DNA of 64,000 bases from NCBI GenBank assembly GCA_027038965.1, contig JALWFG010000011.1, forward strand, positions 62,001 through 126,000, written 5' to 3'. This document shows positions 36,726 to 44,792 of this stretch, in pieces; within the stretch, counting starts at the first letter, position 1, and every line of letters starts with the position of its first letter. The notes under the pieces were generated by a model. That model was given only the letters and a program-made list of their open reading frames with translations, was not told the origin of the DNA and ran no database searches. Source of the stretch: Candidatus Desulfofervidaceae bacterium (GTDB lineage Bacteria; Desulfobacterota; Desulfofervidia; Desulfofervidales; Desulfofervidaceae). The position numbers were made by a program, and so were the translations under genes.

Positions 36726-38504
36726 ATGAAAAAGGTGGGTGTTTGTGTCTTATTTTGGTTCTTGCTTTTTCCTGTCTTTGTCTTGGCCCAGCAAAATGCA
36801 GTTCCTCTGCCTGAAGTAGTGGTAACGGCCTCACGGATTAAAGAAACACAAACTGCCAGTTCAGTAACGGTGATTACGGCCAAAGAACTTAAGGCCCAGG
36901 GCGTTACCAATGTGGTGGATGCCTTAAGAGAAGTACCCGGGGTGATAGTTACCCAAAATGGTTTTGGCGGAACAGCTTCAGTTTATGTCAGGGGTGGTGA
37001 CAACGGACAGGCAGTCATTATGATAGATGGCGTGCCCGTATATGACCCAAGCGGACCAAATAAAGGTGATTTTTCCGCATTTTTGCCTCATTTAAGTGTG
37101 GCAGATATTGACCGTATTGAGATTGTGCGCGGTCCTCAAAGTGTGCTTTATGGCTCCAGTGCCATGACTGGGGTGATTAATATCATTACAAAGAAGGGTA
37201 AAGGGAAACCCCAGACAACCGCTCGCCTTGAGGGAGGCTCGTTTAATACCTTTACAGAAACGCTAGGTCTTAGTGGTGCTAATGAAAACGTAAGTTATAA
37301 CTTAAACCTAGGGCGTTTTGACAGCAGTGGCATTTCCAAAACACCTGATGAGCCGGATAAAGATGGCTATCGTTTTAATAATGCCGGCGGCAGTCTAACT
37401 GCCCATATAAATGAGAAGGTTGAAATAGGCACCTCCTTTTCCTATCTTGATGCCGAGCAAGGGTTGGATGGCTGGGATGATTTTGAAAAGGATAGGCTGG
37501 AATTTGTGCAAACCTATTATAAACAAAAAATCTTGCCTAGGTGGCAACATACTTTAAAGCTGGCTTACACGGGTACCCATCGCACCTATCCTAGCAGTGC
37601 CAGTTTTTATGATGGTGATTTGTATTTCCTTTCGTGGCAGCATAATGTAAACATCTTGCCTGATTTGAAATTTATTGGTGGTTTTGATTATCAGCAGGAG
37701 CGGGCCAATACCAAATGGATGGATGAAAAAACTCAGGATGAAAGGGCCTGGTTTGGAGAGATGGTCTTTGACTGGCAAAATGTCTATTTTAATGCCGGAG
37801 TGCGTTATGACCGCCATCAAACCGCGGGAGATAAGGTCACCTATCGCTTGGCAGGGAGCTATCTTTTACCAACCGAAACAAGGCTTCATGCCAGCTTTGG
37901 CACTGGCTTTCGGGCCCCAAGTTTGTATCAATTATATGGTTCTTACGGAAATCCTGATTTAAAACCTGAAAAAAGTCAGGGATATGATGTTGGTATCTCT
38001 CAATCTTTTTTGAATGAAAGGGTTAAAGCAGATGTTACATATTTTTTTAACTGGCTCAGAGATGAAATTGATTGGATCAACAATCAGTATGTTAATACCA
38101 GCAAGTCGCATATTCAAGGAGTGGAATTGAATGTAGCCGCTACCCCCTTGGCATGTTTAAAAATCCAGCTTTTTTATACTTGGTTGAATGCTAAGGATGT
38201 AACCAGACATACCTGGCTTTTAAAACGGCCTCATCATCGGGGTGGCTTTGAATTGACCTATTTCTTGCCTCACAAAAGGGGAACGGTTGACTTTAGAGGT
38301 ATTTATACCGATAGATATTATGATTACGGTCAGGTCTTAGTCCCCAGCTATTTTGTGGCTTATGTATCTGCCAGATGCCGTCTTTCATCTCATTTAAGCG
38401 TGCTTACCAGGGTGAACAACCTCTTTAATGCCCATTATCAAGAAACTTATGGTTATAATACGATGCCTTTTAACCTTTATGGAGGCATAGAATTTAAATG
38501 GTAA
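36726..38504 (+). CDS. btuB: TonB-dependent outer-membrane cobalamin receptor
   Basis: A 592-residue outer-membrane receptor. Signal peptide ~1-20, TonB box and plug start PLPEVVVTASRIKE, plug domain to ~150 (VRGGDNGQAVIMIDGVPVYD, RIEIVRGPQSVLYGSSAMTG), then a 22-strand-type barrel with alternating aromatic strands. Ends GGIEFKW, with Trp in place of the usual terminal Phe. Function as B12 receptor is supported by the riboswitch and btuF. The ATG at 36726 has AGAGGAGG six bases upstream; in-frame TTG and GTG codons lie just before it. Confidence 0.93.
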   Translation: MKKVGVCVLFWFLLFPVFVLAQQNAVPLPEVVVTASRIKETQTASSVTVITAKELKAQGVTNVVDALREVPGVIVTQNGFGGTASVYVRGGDNGQAVIMIDGVPVYDPSGPNKGDFSAFLPHLSVADIDRIEIVRGPQSVLYGSSAMTGVINIITKKGKGKPQTTARLEGGSFNTFTETLGLSGANENVSYNLNLGRFDSSGISKTPDEPDKDGYRFNNAGGSLTAHINEKVEIGTSFSYLDAEQGLDGWDDFEKDRLEFVQTYYKQKILPRWQHTLKLAYTGTHRTYPSSASFYDGDLYFLSWQHNVNILPDLKFIGGFDYQQERANTKWMDEKTQDERAWFGEMVFDWQNVYFNAGVRYDRHQTAGDKVTYRLAGSYLLPTETRLHASFGTGFRAPSLYQLYGSYGNPDLKPEKSQGYDVGISQSFLNERVKADVTYFFNWLRDEIDWINNQYVNTSKSHIQGVELNVAATPLACLKIQLFYTWLNAKDVTRHTWLLKRPHHRGGFELTYFLPHKRGTVDFRGIYTDRYYDYGQVLVPSYFVAYVSARCRLSSHLSVLTRVNNLFNAHYQETYGYNTMPFNLYGGIEFKW

Positions 38505-39340
38505 TTCTAATAAGGGCCTCTCTTCAGAGGGGCCTTCTGGTTCTTTTTTGTCTTATCATGGCCTGCAAGGCCTGGGCTGCACCCAGGCGCATCATTTCCC
38601 TTGCCCCCAGTGTAACCGAGATGATTTATGCCCTAGGGGCAGGAGAGGAAGTAGTAGGGGTGAGTTCTTTTAGCAATTATCCTCCTCAGGTTAAATATTT
38701 ACCCAAGGTGGGGCCTTTTACCTCTCCTCAACTGGAAAGGATTGTGGCCTTGAAACCAGATTTGGTTATTGGACTGGCCCAAAGTAACCCTCAATGGATT
38801 TTCACCCGTCTGAAGAGTTTTCACATTAAGGTAGTGGTTTTAAAAAATAACGGCATAAAAGGTATTTTTGAGAATGTGGCCTTGCTTGGAAGGGTGCTTG
38901 AAAGGAAAAAGCAGGCCCAGAAGTTGATTTTTAAACTTAAAGCCGAGATCAAGAAGCTCCATGAGAGGGTTAAGAATTTACCCAGGCCCAAGGTCTTTCT
39001 CCAACTCAGTCTCAGGCCCCTTTTTACTTGTGGTCGTTCTTCATATCTTCATGAATTGATTGAATTGGCCGGCGGAAATAATATTGCTGGCCACATTGAC
39101 ATTCCCTATCCAATTTTGAGCCTGGAAACAGTAGTCCATAAATCTCCTGACATTATTGTTTTATGCTTAATGCAAGAGGATGCGAGGAGTGCTGTGAAAT
39201 TTTGGCAACGTTTTCCTTCCATTCCGGCCGTAAAGACCCACCAAATCTATGTGGTTGACCCTGATATCTTTGCCCGACCCTCTTTAAGGGTAGTTCAAGC
39301 GCTGAGAATATTGATAAAAATTTTCCATGGCCAATTGTGA
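38498..39340 (+). CDS. btuF: Periplasmic cobalamin-binding protein
   Basis: A 280-residue class III solute-binding protein. Signal peptide ~1-27 (LLVLFCLIMACKAWA), then RRIISLAPSVTEMIYALGAGEEVVGVS and ALKPDLVIGLAQ, typical of BtuF. The long bridging helix is at ~150. The start overlaps btuB by 7 bases. The inner-membrane transporter genes btuC and btuD do not follow; the next genes are a toxin-antitoxin pair. The ABC components must be elsewhere. Confidence 0.9.
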   Translation: MVILIRASLQRGLLVLFCLIMACKAWAAPRRIISLAPSVTEMIYALGAGEEVVGVSSFSNYPPQVKYLPKVGPFTSPQLERIVALKPDLVIGLAQSNPQWIFTRLKSFHIKVVVLKNNGIKGIFENVALLGRVLERKKQAQKLIFKLKAEIKKLHERVKNLPRPKVFLQLSLRPLFTCGRSSYLHELIELAGGNNIAGHIDIPYPILSLETVVHKSPDIIVLCLMQEDARSAVKFWQRFPSIPAVKTHQIYVVDPDIFARPSLRVVQALRILIKIFHGQL

Positions 39341-39532
39341 TATGCAATATTTTAGTAACTGACCTTACGCAAAAAAAGGAATATAATTTGGCTGGATAAT
39401 CCTCAACACTTCTTGAATTTCTGCTATCAAAATAATATAATACTTCTGGGCGTTCCAAATTTGCCTTGCAAATAAAAAGTATTAAAATCTTTATAGACAA
39501 AGGTTTAAGTTGGGGTACGGAATTTGTGATGT

Positions 39533-39569
39533 GCCTAACATCAGTTAATAAGAAAGATTTTAGTTAGGC
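39533..39569 (+). promoter_or_regulatory. Candidate hicBA operator
   Basis: Inverted repeat GCCTAAC (39533-39539) ... GTTAGGC (39563-39569) with 23 bases between, 25 bases before the hicB start. Such sites are often bound by antitoxin or toxin-antitoxin complexes. The HicB here lacks an evident DNA-binding tail, so this is uncertain. Confidence 0.35.
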
Positions 39570-39593
39570 AAAGATAAAAAACAGGAGGAACGT

Positions 39594-39806
39594 ATGAAAT
39601 ATCAAGTTATTATTGAACAAGATGAAGATGGAATGTTTGTGGCAGAGGTCCCTGCTCTACCTGGTTGTATTTCTCAAGGAAAAACACGGACAGAAGTATT
39701 AAGAAATATTCAAGAAGCAATTAAAGTTTACATTGAAAGTTTGAAAGCACATAATGAGCCTATTCCGCCATCCATAGATGAAGAAACTGTAGAGGTAGCA
39801 GTGTGA
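39594..39806 (+). CDS. hicB: HicB antitoxin
   Basis: A 70-residue protein with the partial RNase-H-like HicB fold: YQVIIEQDEDGMFVAEVPALPGCISQGKTR, followed by EVLRNIQEAIKVYIESL. It should neutralise HicA. No C-terminal helix-turn-helix or ribbon-helix-helix is present, so this is the short form. AGGAGG is five to ten bases upstream. The antitoxin gene comes first, the reverse of the classic hicA-hicB order. Confidence 0.88.
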   Translation: MKYQVIIEQDEDGMFVAEVPALPGCISQGKTRTEVLRNIQEAIKVYIESLKAHNEPIPPSIDEETVEVAV

Positions 39807-40027
39807 GTGTGCTTCCACGAATATCCGGACGAGAGGTAGTAGCAGCTTTGTTAAAAATAGGCTATGAAAAAGATAGACAGAAAGGAAGTCATATAGTCTT
39901 ACGGCAAGCCGCATATCCTCATAGACGCGTTGTTGTTCCAGACCATCGTGAAGTGGCAAAAGGGACATTGCGAAAGATTATAAGGCAAGTTGGATTAACT
40001 GTTGAAGAATTCAAGAAACTTTTATGA
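39803..40027 (+). CDS. hicA: HicA toxin (mRNA interferase)
   Basis: A 74-residue dsRBD-like toxin that cuts mRNA. The start GTG overlaps hicB by 4 bases. ISGREVVAALLKIGYEKDRQ leads to the catalytic-His motif KGSHIVLR, followed by a basic strand RRVVVPDH and the C-terminal helix GTLRKIIRQVGLTVEEF. All parts are intact, so the toxin is probably active. Confidence 0.9.
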   Translation: MSVLPRISGREVVAALLKIGYEKDRQKGSHIVLRQAAYPHRRVVVPDHREVAKGTLRKIIRQVGLTVEEFKKLL

Positions 40028-40100
40028 AATAATATATTGCATACCTAACAAATTACTCCACCTGACAGCTATTCCGCTGACGCTCCATAGCGGCAGGGAG

Positions 40101-40130
40101 TTGTCTTGCACCCCTAGGGGTGCAAGACAA
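40101..40130. repeat. Perfect 30-bp palindrome beside hicBA
   Basis: The arm TTGTCTTGCACCCCT (40101-40115) is followed with no spacer by its exact reverse complement (40116-40130). Just before it, ~40066-40100 can form an imperfect hairpin (CCTGACAGCTAT ... ATAGCGGCAGG). No U-tract follows, so it is not a typical terminator. It could be a protein-binding site or a remnant of a mobile repeat. Confidence 0.85.
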
Positions 40131-40222
40131 TATTAGATATATTATACACCATCTCAACCAAGAAAGGAGGCCCTTTTTATTTTTGGGAAGCTCTATAAGC
40201 AAATTAGGAAGCCAGAGCGTTG

Positions 40223-40251
40223 TTGCCATTGGAGCCTGTTTCTGTTAAATA
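40223..40251 (+). promoter_or_regulatory. Promoter of the second ArnT-like gene
   Basis: TTGCCA (40223-40228), 17-bp spacer, TAAATA (40246-40251). The predicted start is at the ATG at 40258. Confidence 0.4.
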
Positions 40252-40257
40252 GAGGCT

Positions 40258-41835
40258 ATGCTCATTTTAAAAAAGGTTTCAGCATTATCTTTACTGGTTA
40301 TTTTGAGTAGTGTCCTATTTTTTAGTGGTCTAGCGAAGTCCAGCCTTTGGGATATCGATGAACCAAACAATGCCGAATGTGCTAGGGAAATGATGGTTCG
40401 TCATGACCCTATTGTGCCTACCTTCAATTGGGAGCTACGTACCGATAAACCGGCCTTGGTTTATTGGTGTATGTGGGCAGGCTATAAACTCTTTGGGGTA
40501 AATGAATTTGGGGCCCGCTTTGCTTCTCCCCTTTTTGGGGTTGCTACCATAATACTTGTTTTTTGTGCTGCCAATGCCCTTATGGGTTGGCCTGGAGGAT
40601 GGTGGGCGGGACTCATTCTGATGACCACCCTTTTTTTTAATATAAGTGTTCGGATTGCCACCCCTGATGCGGCCCTTATCTTCTTTATCAACCTGGCCAT
40701 TTTTTCCTTTTTGTTGGGGTATGAAAAGAAAAGTTCCCTTTATTTTTACCTTTTTTACATCGCCATGGCGGCCGCGGTATTGGCCAAAGGCCCTATGGGA
40801 ATTGTGTTGCCCTTGGCAACAATTTTTGTTTTTTTGCTTATTAAACGAGATTTTTCTATCTTAAGACAGGCAAGGGTAGTTCAGGGAATCGTAATATTTC
40901 TTCTTATCGCCTTGCCATGGTACATTTTGGTAGGCATAAAGACCCATGGGGCCTTTTTGTTTTCTAACCAAGGATTTTTAATAAAACACAACCTGCACCG
41001 TTTCTTAAGGCCTATGGAGGGTCACCAAGGCCCAATCTTTTTTTACCTCCTTGTTTTGCCGTTTGCCTTTTTTCCCTGGGGTGGTCTTTTGCCTTATATA
41101 CTTTGGGCAGGACATAAAAGCCGCATCTCCCGAAAGATTTCAAATACTGAAATCTTCCTCTGGCTTTGGATTGCGATCTTTATTACCTTTTTTTCTTTGG
41201 CAAGGACAAAACTTCCTACCTATATTAATCCTATCTATCCGGCCTTGGCGATTTTAACGGCCTTTTATATCCAAAGGTGTCCTCAATGGGCCCAAAACCT
41301 CCTTCTATGCTTTAATGCCTTTTTGGGTTTGGTCTTAATGATTGGAGGGGGGGCAGTCCTGGCCTACTTTTATCCTCATCTTGTATGGATTGCCTTTTTA
41401 GGTTTTTTCCCCATTTTGGGGTGGCAAGTTGGTCTTTATTTAAAGAAACGCTCTCCAAGATGGGTTCTTGTCTCTCAAGGATTCATGGCGTATTTTTTTA
41501 TTATAACAACCACACTTTGGGTTGTTCCAGCCATTGATCAATTAAAAATCACAAAGCCGTTTGCCTTAGATATTAAATCAAAAATGACTCCCAAGGCCAC
41601 AATTGTGGCCTATAAATATTTTCAGCCCAGTTTGGTTTTTTACACTCAGCACAAGATTATTAAGGCCGGACGACCCTCTGAGATAGAAAGGGTTGGACAG
41701 AGAAGTCCTTTGGTGTTTATCATTGGGCCTCAAAGGGCACTTTTGAAATTGACTACGGTTCCAGTAAAGATTCTGGATTGTCGCCCAGGATTTTATGTGA
41801 GAAAAAAGATTTGCATAGGGAAGATAGGAAAATAA
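40258..41835 (+). CDS. ArnT/PMT-like membrane glycosyltransferase
   Basis: A 525-residue polytopic protein and paralogue of the gene at 25067-26722. The first loop holds SLWDIDEPNNAECAREMM, the acidic family motif, then TDKPALVYWCMWAGYKLFG and GARFASPLFG. About ten to eleven hydrophobic segments and a short soluble C-terminal domain follow. Presumed to transfer a sugar from a polyprenyl-phosphate carrier on the outer face of the inner membrane. Acceptor unknown. There is no strong Shine-Dalgarno, only GAGG four bases before the ATG. Confidence 0.85.
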   Translation: MLILKKVSALSLLVILSSVLFFSGLAKSSLWDIDEPNNAECAREMMVRHDPIVPTFNWELRTDKPALVYWCMWAGYKLFGVNEFGARFASPLFGVATIILVFCAANALMGWPGGWWAGLILMTTLFFNISVRIATPDAALIFFINLAIFSFLLGYEKKSSLYFYLFYIAMAAAVLAKGPMGIVLPLATIFVFLLIKRDFSILRQARVVQGIVIFLLIALPWYILVGIKTHGAFLFSNQGFLIKHNLHRFLRPMEGHQGPIFFYLLVLPFAFFPWGGLLPYILWAGHKSRISRKISNTEIFLWLWIAIFITFFSLARTKLPTYINPIYPALAILTAFYIQRCPQWAQNLLLCFNAFLGLVLMIGGGAVLAYFYPHLVWIAFLGFFPILGWQVGLYLKKRSPRWVLVSQGFMAYFFIITTTLWVVPAIDQLKITKPFALDIKSKMTPKATIVAYKYFQPSLVFYTQHKIIKAGRPSEIERVGQRSPLVFIIGPQRALLKLTTVPVKILDCRPGFYVRKKICIGKIGK

Positions 41836-41841
41836 AATTTC

Positions 41842-41870
41842 TTGACTCTCAGCTACGCCATGTTTATTTT
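41842..41870 (+). promoter_or_regulatory. Promoter of the coiled-coil/Nudix genes
   Basis: TTGACT (41842-41847), 17-bp spacer, TATTTT (41865-41870), just after the glycosyltransferase stop. Confidence 0.5.
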
Positions 41871-41942
41871 TTAAGCAAAGGTTGGGTATATGTTGTATTT
41901 AGTGATTTTAAAAAGTTTTGGGTTTAAATTTATCAGGGGGTA

Positions 41943-42350
41943 ATGATGATGAATCCCGTTGAACTTTGGAATCAAGTAAAGGAAACCTTTTATTCTACCA
42001 TGGAAGTGGTGATAGAAAAGGCCCATAAATTGGCTACCAAGACAAAAGAAAGCGCTGAAGTGGCCAAGCTCAAGATAGATATTAAAAAACTAGAGATGAG
42101 GATTGCGGAAAAGTTTGCCGAATTAGGCAGTAAGGTATACGAACTTAGTTACAAGGCAGGAGAACAAAATCCCCTCTCCAATGAGACAGTGAAAACCCTT
42201 TTATCCGAAATTGCCACTTTGGACAGCAATCTGACCCAGGCTCAGGCCTCATTAGAGGAAAAATTGGCTGAAGAAAAACAGCAAAAAGAAGGGGAAAGCC
42301 CTGAAGTTACAGAACCTAAAGAAACTGAAGAAGGGGCTGAGCAAGAATAA
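41943..42350 (+). CDS. Small coiled-coil protein with acidic tail
   Basis: A 135-residue cytoplasmic protein of unknown role. Three successive ATG codons (41943, 41946, 41949) follow an AGGGGG ribosome binding site; the exact start is unclear. Residues ~8-100 are nearly all helical with heptad-like spacing (KLKIDIKKLEMRIAEKFAEL). The last ~35 residues are Glu/Pro/Lys-rich. It looks like phasin-type or generic coiled-coil proteins, but no family motif is certain. It ends 12 bases before the Nudix gene. Confidence 0.65.
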   Translation: MMMNPVELWNQVKETFYSTMEVVIEKAHKLATKTKESAEVAKLKIDIKKLEMRIAEKFAELGSKVYELSYKAGEQNPLSNETVKTLLSEIATLDSNLTQAQASLEEKLAEEKQQKEGESPEVTEPKETEEGAEQE

Positions 42351-42362
42351 TTTTGAGAAAGG

Positions 42363-42872
42363 GTGGCCTTAAAACTTGCCTTTTTAAATATTAGAATTAA
42401 TGGGAGCCCTACCTTGGCAAAAAAAATTTTGCGATGCCCTAAGTGTGGAGCAGAAGTTTTTGTTTACAAAAATCCCATCCCTACAGTGGACATAATTATT
42501 GAAATTGATGGCGGAATCGTTTTAGTGAGGCGGAAGAATCCCCCTTATGGCTGGGCCTTGCCGGGGGGATTTGTGGATTATGGAGAAAGTCTTGAAGCAG
42601 CCGCTATTAGAGAGGCCAAAGAGGAAACTGGCCTTGATATAGAATTGATAAGGCAATTTCACACCTATTCTAACCCCAAGCGAGACCCTAGGTGTCATAC
42701 GATTACTACAGTTTATATCGCCAAGGCCAAGGGTAAGCCTCATGGTGGAGATGATGCGGCTGAGGCCAGGATTTTTGGCTTAAATGAGCTTCCTGATTCG
42801 TTTGCCTTTGACCATGGCCAAATAATCAAAGATTATCTGCAACAGAGAAATGGGAGCAGCCCAAGTAGATGA
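42363..42872 (+). CDS. Nudix hydrolase, ADP-ribose pyrophosphatase-like
   Basis: 169 residues from the GTG at 42363; a TTG at 42414 with GGGAG seven bases upstream is a credible alternative start. A CPKCG pair near residue 25 suggests a partial zinc knuckle. The Nudix box is intact: [18 protein letters not shown], then [10 protein letters not shown]. The preceding [12 protein letters not shown] and the later [19 protein letters not shown] resemble ADP-ribose pyrophosphatases. Substrate is inferred. Confidence 0.82.
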   Translation: MALKLAFLNIRINGSPTLAKKILRCPKCGAEVFVYKNPIPTVDIIIEIDGGIVLVRRKNPPYGWALPGGFVDYGESLEAAAIREAKEETGLDIELIRQFHTYSNPKRDPRCHTITTVYIAKAKGKPHGGDDAAEARIFGLNELPDSFAFDHGQIIKDYLQQRNGSSPSR

Positions 42873-42979
42873 GTAAAGGGGAGTATCTATATCGAGTTCA
42901 ATGCTCCTTTTAGCGGGGCTAGCCAAGGTTAAGAGGCATGAGGAAGGGTTTCAATCAAATCCAAGATTAAGGGATATCA

Positions 42980-44578
42980 ATGTTTCCTAATTCAGGATTT
43001 GCCTTTCATAGCCAGGGCAAATATTCTTTGGCAGTGCTCTTTTTTAGAGGCCTCCTAGTTGCGATTTTAGTTTTAGTTTTTCATCTTGGATATGCCTTCG
43101 ATTCTGGGCTTCAGGAAAAATATGACCAGGGGATGGAGTATTTTCACCAAGGTCGATATCAAAAGGCCCAAGAGGTTTTTAAAAAAATCATTACTCAGGA
43201 CCCTAGCGAAGCCAAGGTTTACAACGATTTAGGTATGACCTATGTGAAAACCGGTCATTTGAAGAAGGCAGTTGAGGTTTGGGAAAAAGGGCTTAATGTA
43301 AATCCTTCCTTTCTTACCATTCGCTATAATTTGGTGAAGGCATACATTGATATCCATAATTACGACAAGGCCATTATTCATTTAAAGTTCATTATAAACA
43401 ATTTTCCCAAAGAAGCCAAGGCGTACAATACCTTAGGGGTCGTTTATTGGATTCAAGGGAGGCTTGAGGAGGCAGAGGCTGCTTTTAAAAAGGCAATTTT
43501 GATAGAACCTAGTTATAAAATAGCTCATTTCAATTTGGCTCGCCTTTATTTAAAAAAGGCCATTTTAGAATATCAAGTTCTTTACAAGAGTGAGCAGAAT
43601 AACGCTAAATTGAGGGAGGAATATAAGCGGATTCTCAAGGTAAATCCTCAGGATGCTAAGTCTCACTTCCTTTTGGGGCAGCTTTATCTTCAAGAGGGTA
43701 ATTTTGAGCAGGCAATAAGTGAATACCGCCTAGCTGCGAGATTAGACGAAACTTATGGATATTCCCTTTTTATTCATAAAGCAATCGAAGCTCGAAGCCA
43801 AGGAGACATTCAAAGGGCCATCCAGAACTATAAAATTGCCTTAAATTTGGTATCTAATTCCAAAAAACAAAAGCAGGCAAGACAGATTTATTATGAATTG
43901 GGCAAACTCTATTATCTCTCCCAAAAATATGAAGATGCACTCTTCATGTTTAAAAGGGCCGTTTGTTTATGGCCGAGATATTCATATGTCTATCATTACT
44001 TGGGGTTGACTTATTTTCAACTGGGAGAATATTCCAAGGCAATAGAGGCCTTTAAAAAGGCCATCTTATATGAAAATAATTACAAAAGCCATTATGCCTT
44101 GGCCTCTGTATATGAGAAAACGGGGCAATACCGCTTGGCGCAAAGAGAATACAAACAGGCCATTGTTTTAAATCCAAGACTAAAGGACAAAATAAAAATA
44201 AAATCCATATCTCTGTCTCAAAGATCTACTGCCAGAGGGTTGAACAAAGAAGTTAAAGAATTCATTTCCCATTGGCTTTATCTTTGGCAAAAAAGAAAAT
44301 TTAATGAATATGCTGCCTGTTACAGTGCTCACTTTTACACTAAAGGCAAAAATCTCAGGAAATGGCTGGAGTGGAAAAGACATTTATTTGCGACTCGGAA
44401 GAACGTCAATGTTAAGATAGATAACTTAAGAATTATCCCTGTTAATAAAATAATAATGGCCTGTTTTGACCAAGTTTACCAGGATAATGTCCATATGGAT
44501 AAGGGCCTAAAATGCCTCTATTTACACAAAGCAAGAGAAGGCTGGAAGATTCTTAAAGAGGAATGGCACAAAAAATGA
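42980..44578 (+). CDS. TPR protein with C-terminal NTF2-like domain
   Basis: A 532-residue envelope protein with an N-terminal membrane or signal segment (~20-42). About ten TPR units follow between ~48 and ~415 (GMEYFHQGRYQKAQEVFKKI; NDLGMTYVKTGHLKKAVEVW; YHYLGLTYFQLGEYSKAIEA). The last ~110 residues are not TPR: VKEFISHWLYLWQKRKFNEY, CYSAHFYTKGK and GWKILKEEW match the NTF2-like domain that ends the PilO-PilP fusion at 55298-56506. It may be a pilus or envelope assembly factor; this is inferred from the shared domain. Confidence 0.8.
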   Translation: MFPNSGFAFHSQGKYSLAVLFFRGLLVAILVLVFHLGYAFDSGLQEKYDQGMEYFHQGRYQKAQEVFKKIITQDPSEAKVYNDLGMTYVKTGHLKKAVEVWEKGLNVNPSFLTIRYNLVKAYIDIHNYDKAIIHLKFIINNFPKEAKAYNTLGVVYWIQGRLEEAEAAFKKAILIEPSYKIAHFNLARLYLKKAILEYQVLYKSEQNNAKLREEYKRILKVNPQDAKSHFLLGQLYLQEGNFEQAISEYRLAARLDETYGYSLFIHKAIEARSQGDIQRAIQNYKIALNLVSNSKKQKQARQIYYELGKLYYLSQKYEDALFMFKRAVCLWPRYSYVYHYLGLTYFQLGEYSKAIEAFKKAILYENNYKSHYALASVYEKTGQYRLAQREYKQAIVLNPRLKDKIKIKSISLSQRSTARGLNKEVKEFISHWLYLWQKRKFNEYAACYSAHFYTKGKNLRKWLEWKRHLFATRKNVNVKIDNLRIIPVNKIIMACFDQVYQDNVHMDKGLKCLYLHKAREGWKILKEEWHKK

Positions 44579-44724
44579 TTTATTCTCCGCTTGGTGGGAA
44601 TTGGACCGAACAATTGAGTAATTTGAGTGGGATAGAAGGGAGAAAGGGCAGTTAGTAACAAACTTTCATTGGTCTAGTTGCAATTGAATAAACTATTGAA
44701 TAAGCGATTTGGAATCGCGCTTCC

Positions 44725-44753
44725 TTGACATCAACTTATGGCAATGTTAAATG
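44725..44753 (+). promoter_or_regulatory. Promoter of the serine biosynthesis genes
   Basis: TTGACA (44725-44730), 17-bp spacer, TAAATG (44748-44753), 40 bases before the ATG of the aminotransferase. A small hairpin (GCGATT...AATCGC) lies just upstream. Confidence 0.5.
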
Positions 44754-44792
44754 TTAGCCTTGTCAATTAAGTTTGTTAAAGGAGATGAGAGG

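Noticed and set aside
36425-36910. Several frames of 85-161 codons on both strands across the B12 riboswitch and btuB start
   Set aside because: They cover the structured aptamer and terminator; peptides are Arg/Pro/Gly-rich noise.
39594-40257. CRISPR-like or transposon gene near hicBA
   Set aside because: No regularly spaced repeats and no transposase frame; only hairpins are present.
44704-44719. GCGATT/AATCGC hairpin upstream of the aminotransferase as a riboswitch
   Set aside because: Too small and without any known aptamer motif; at most a minor operator.
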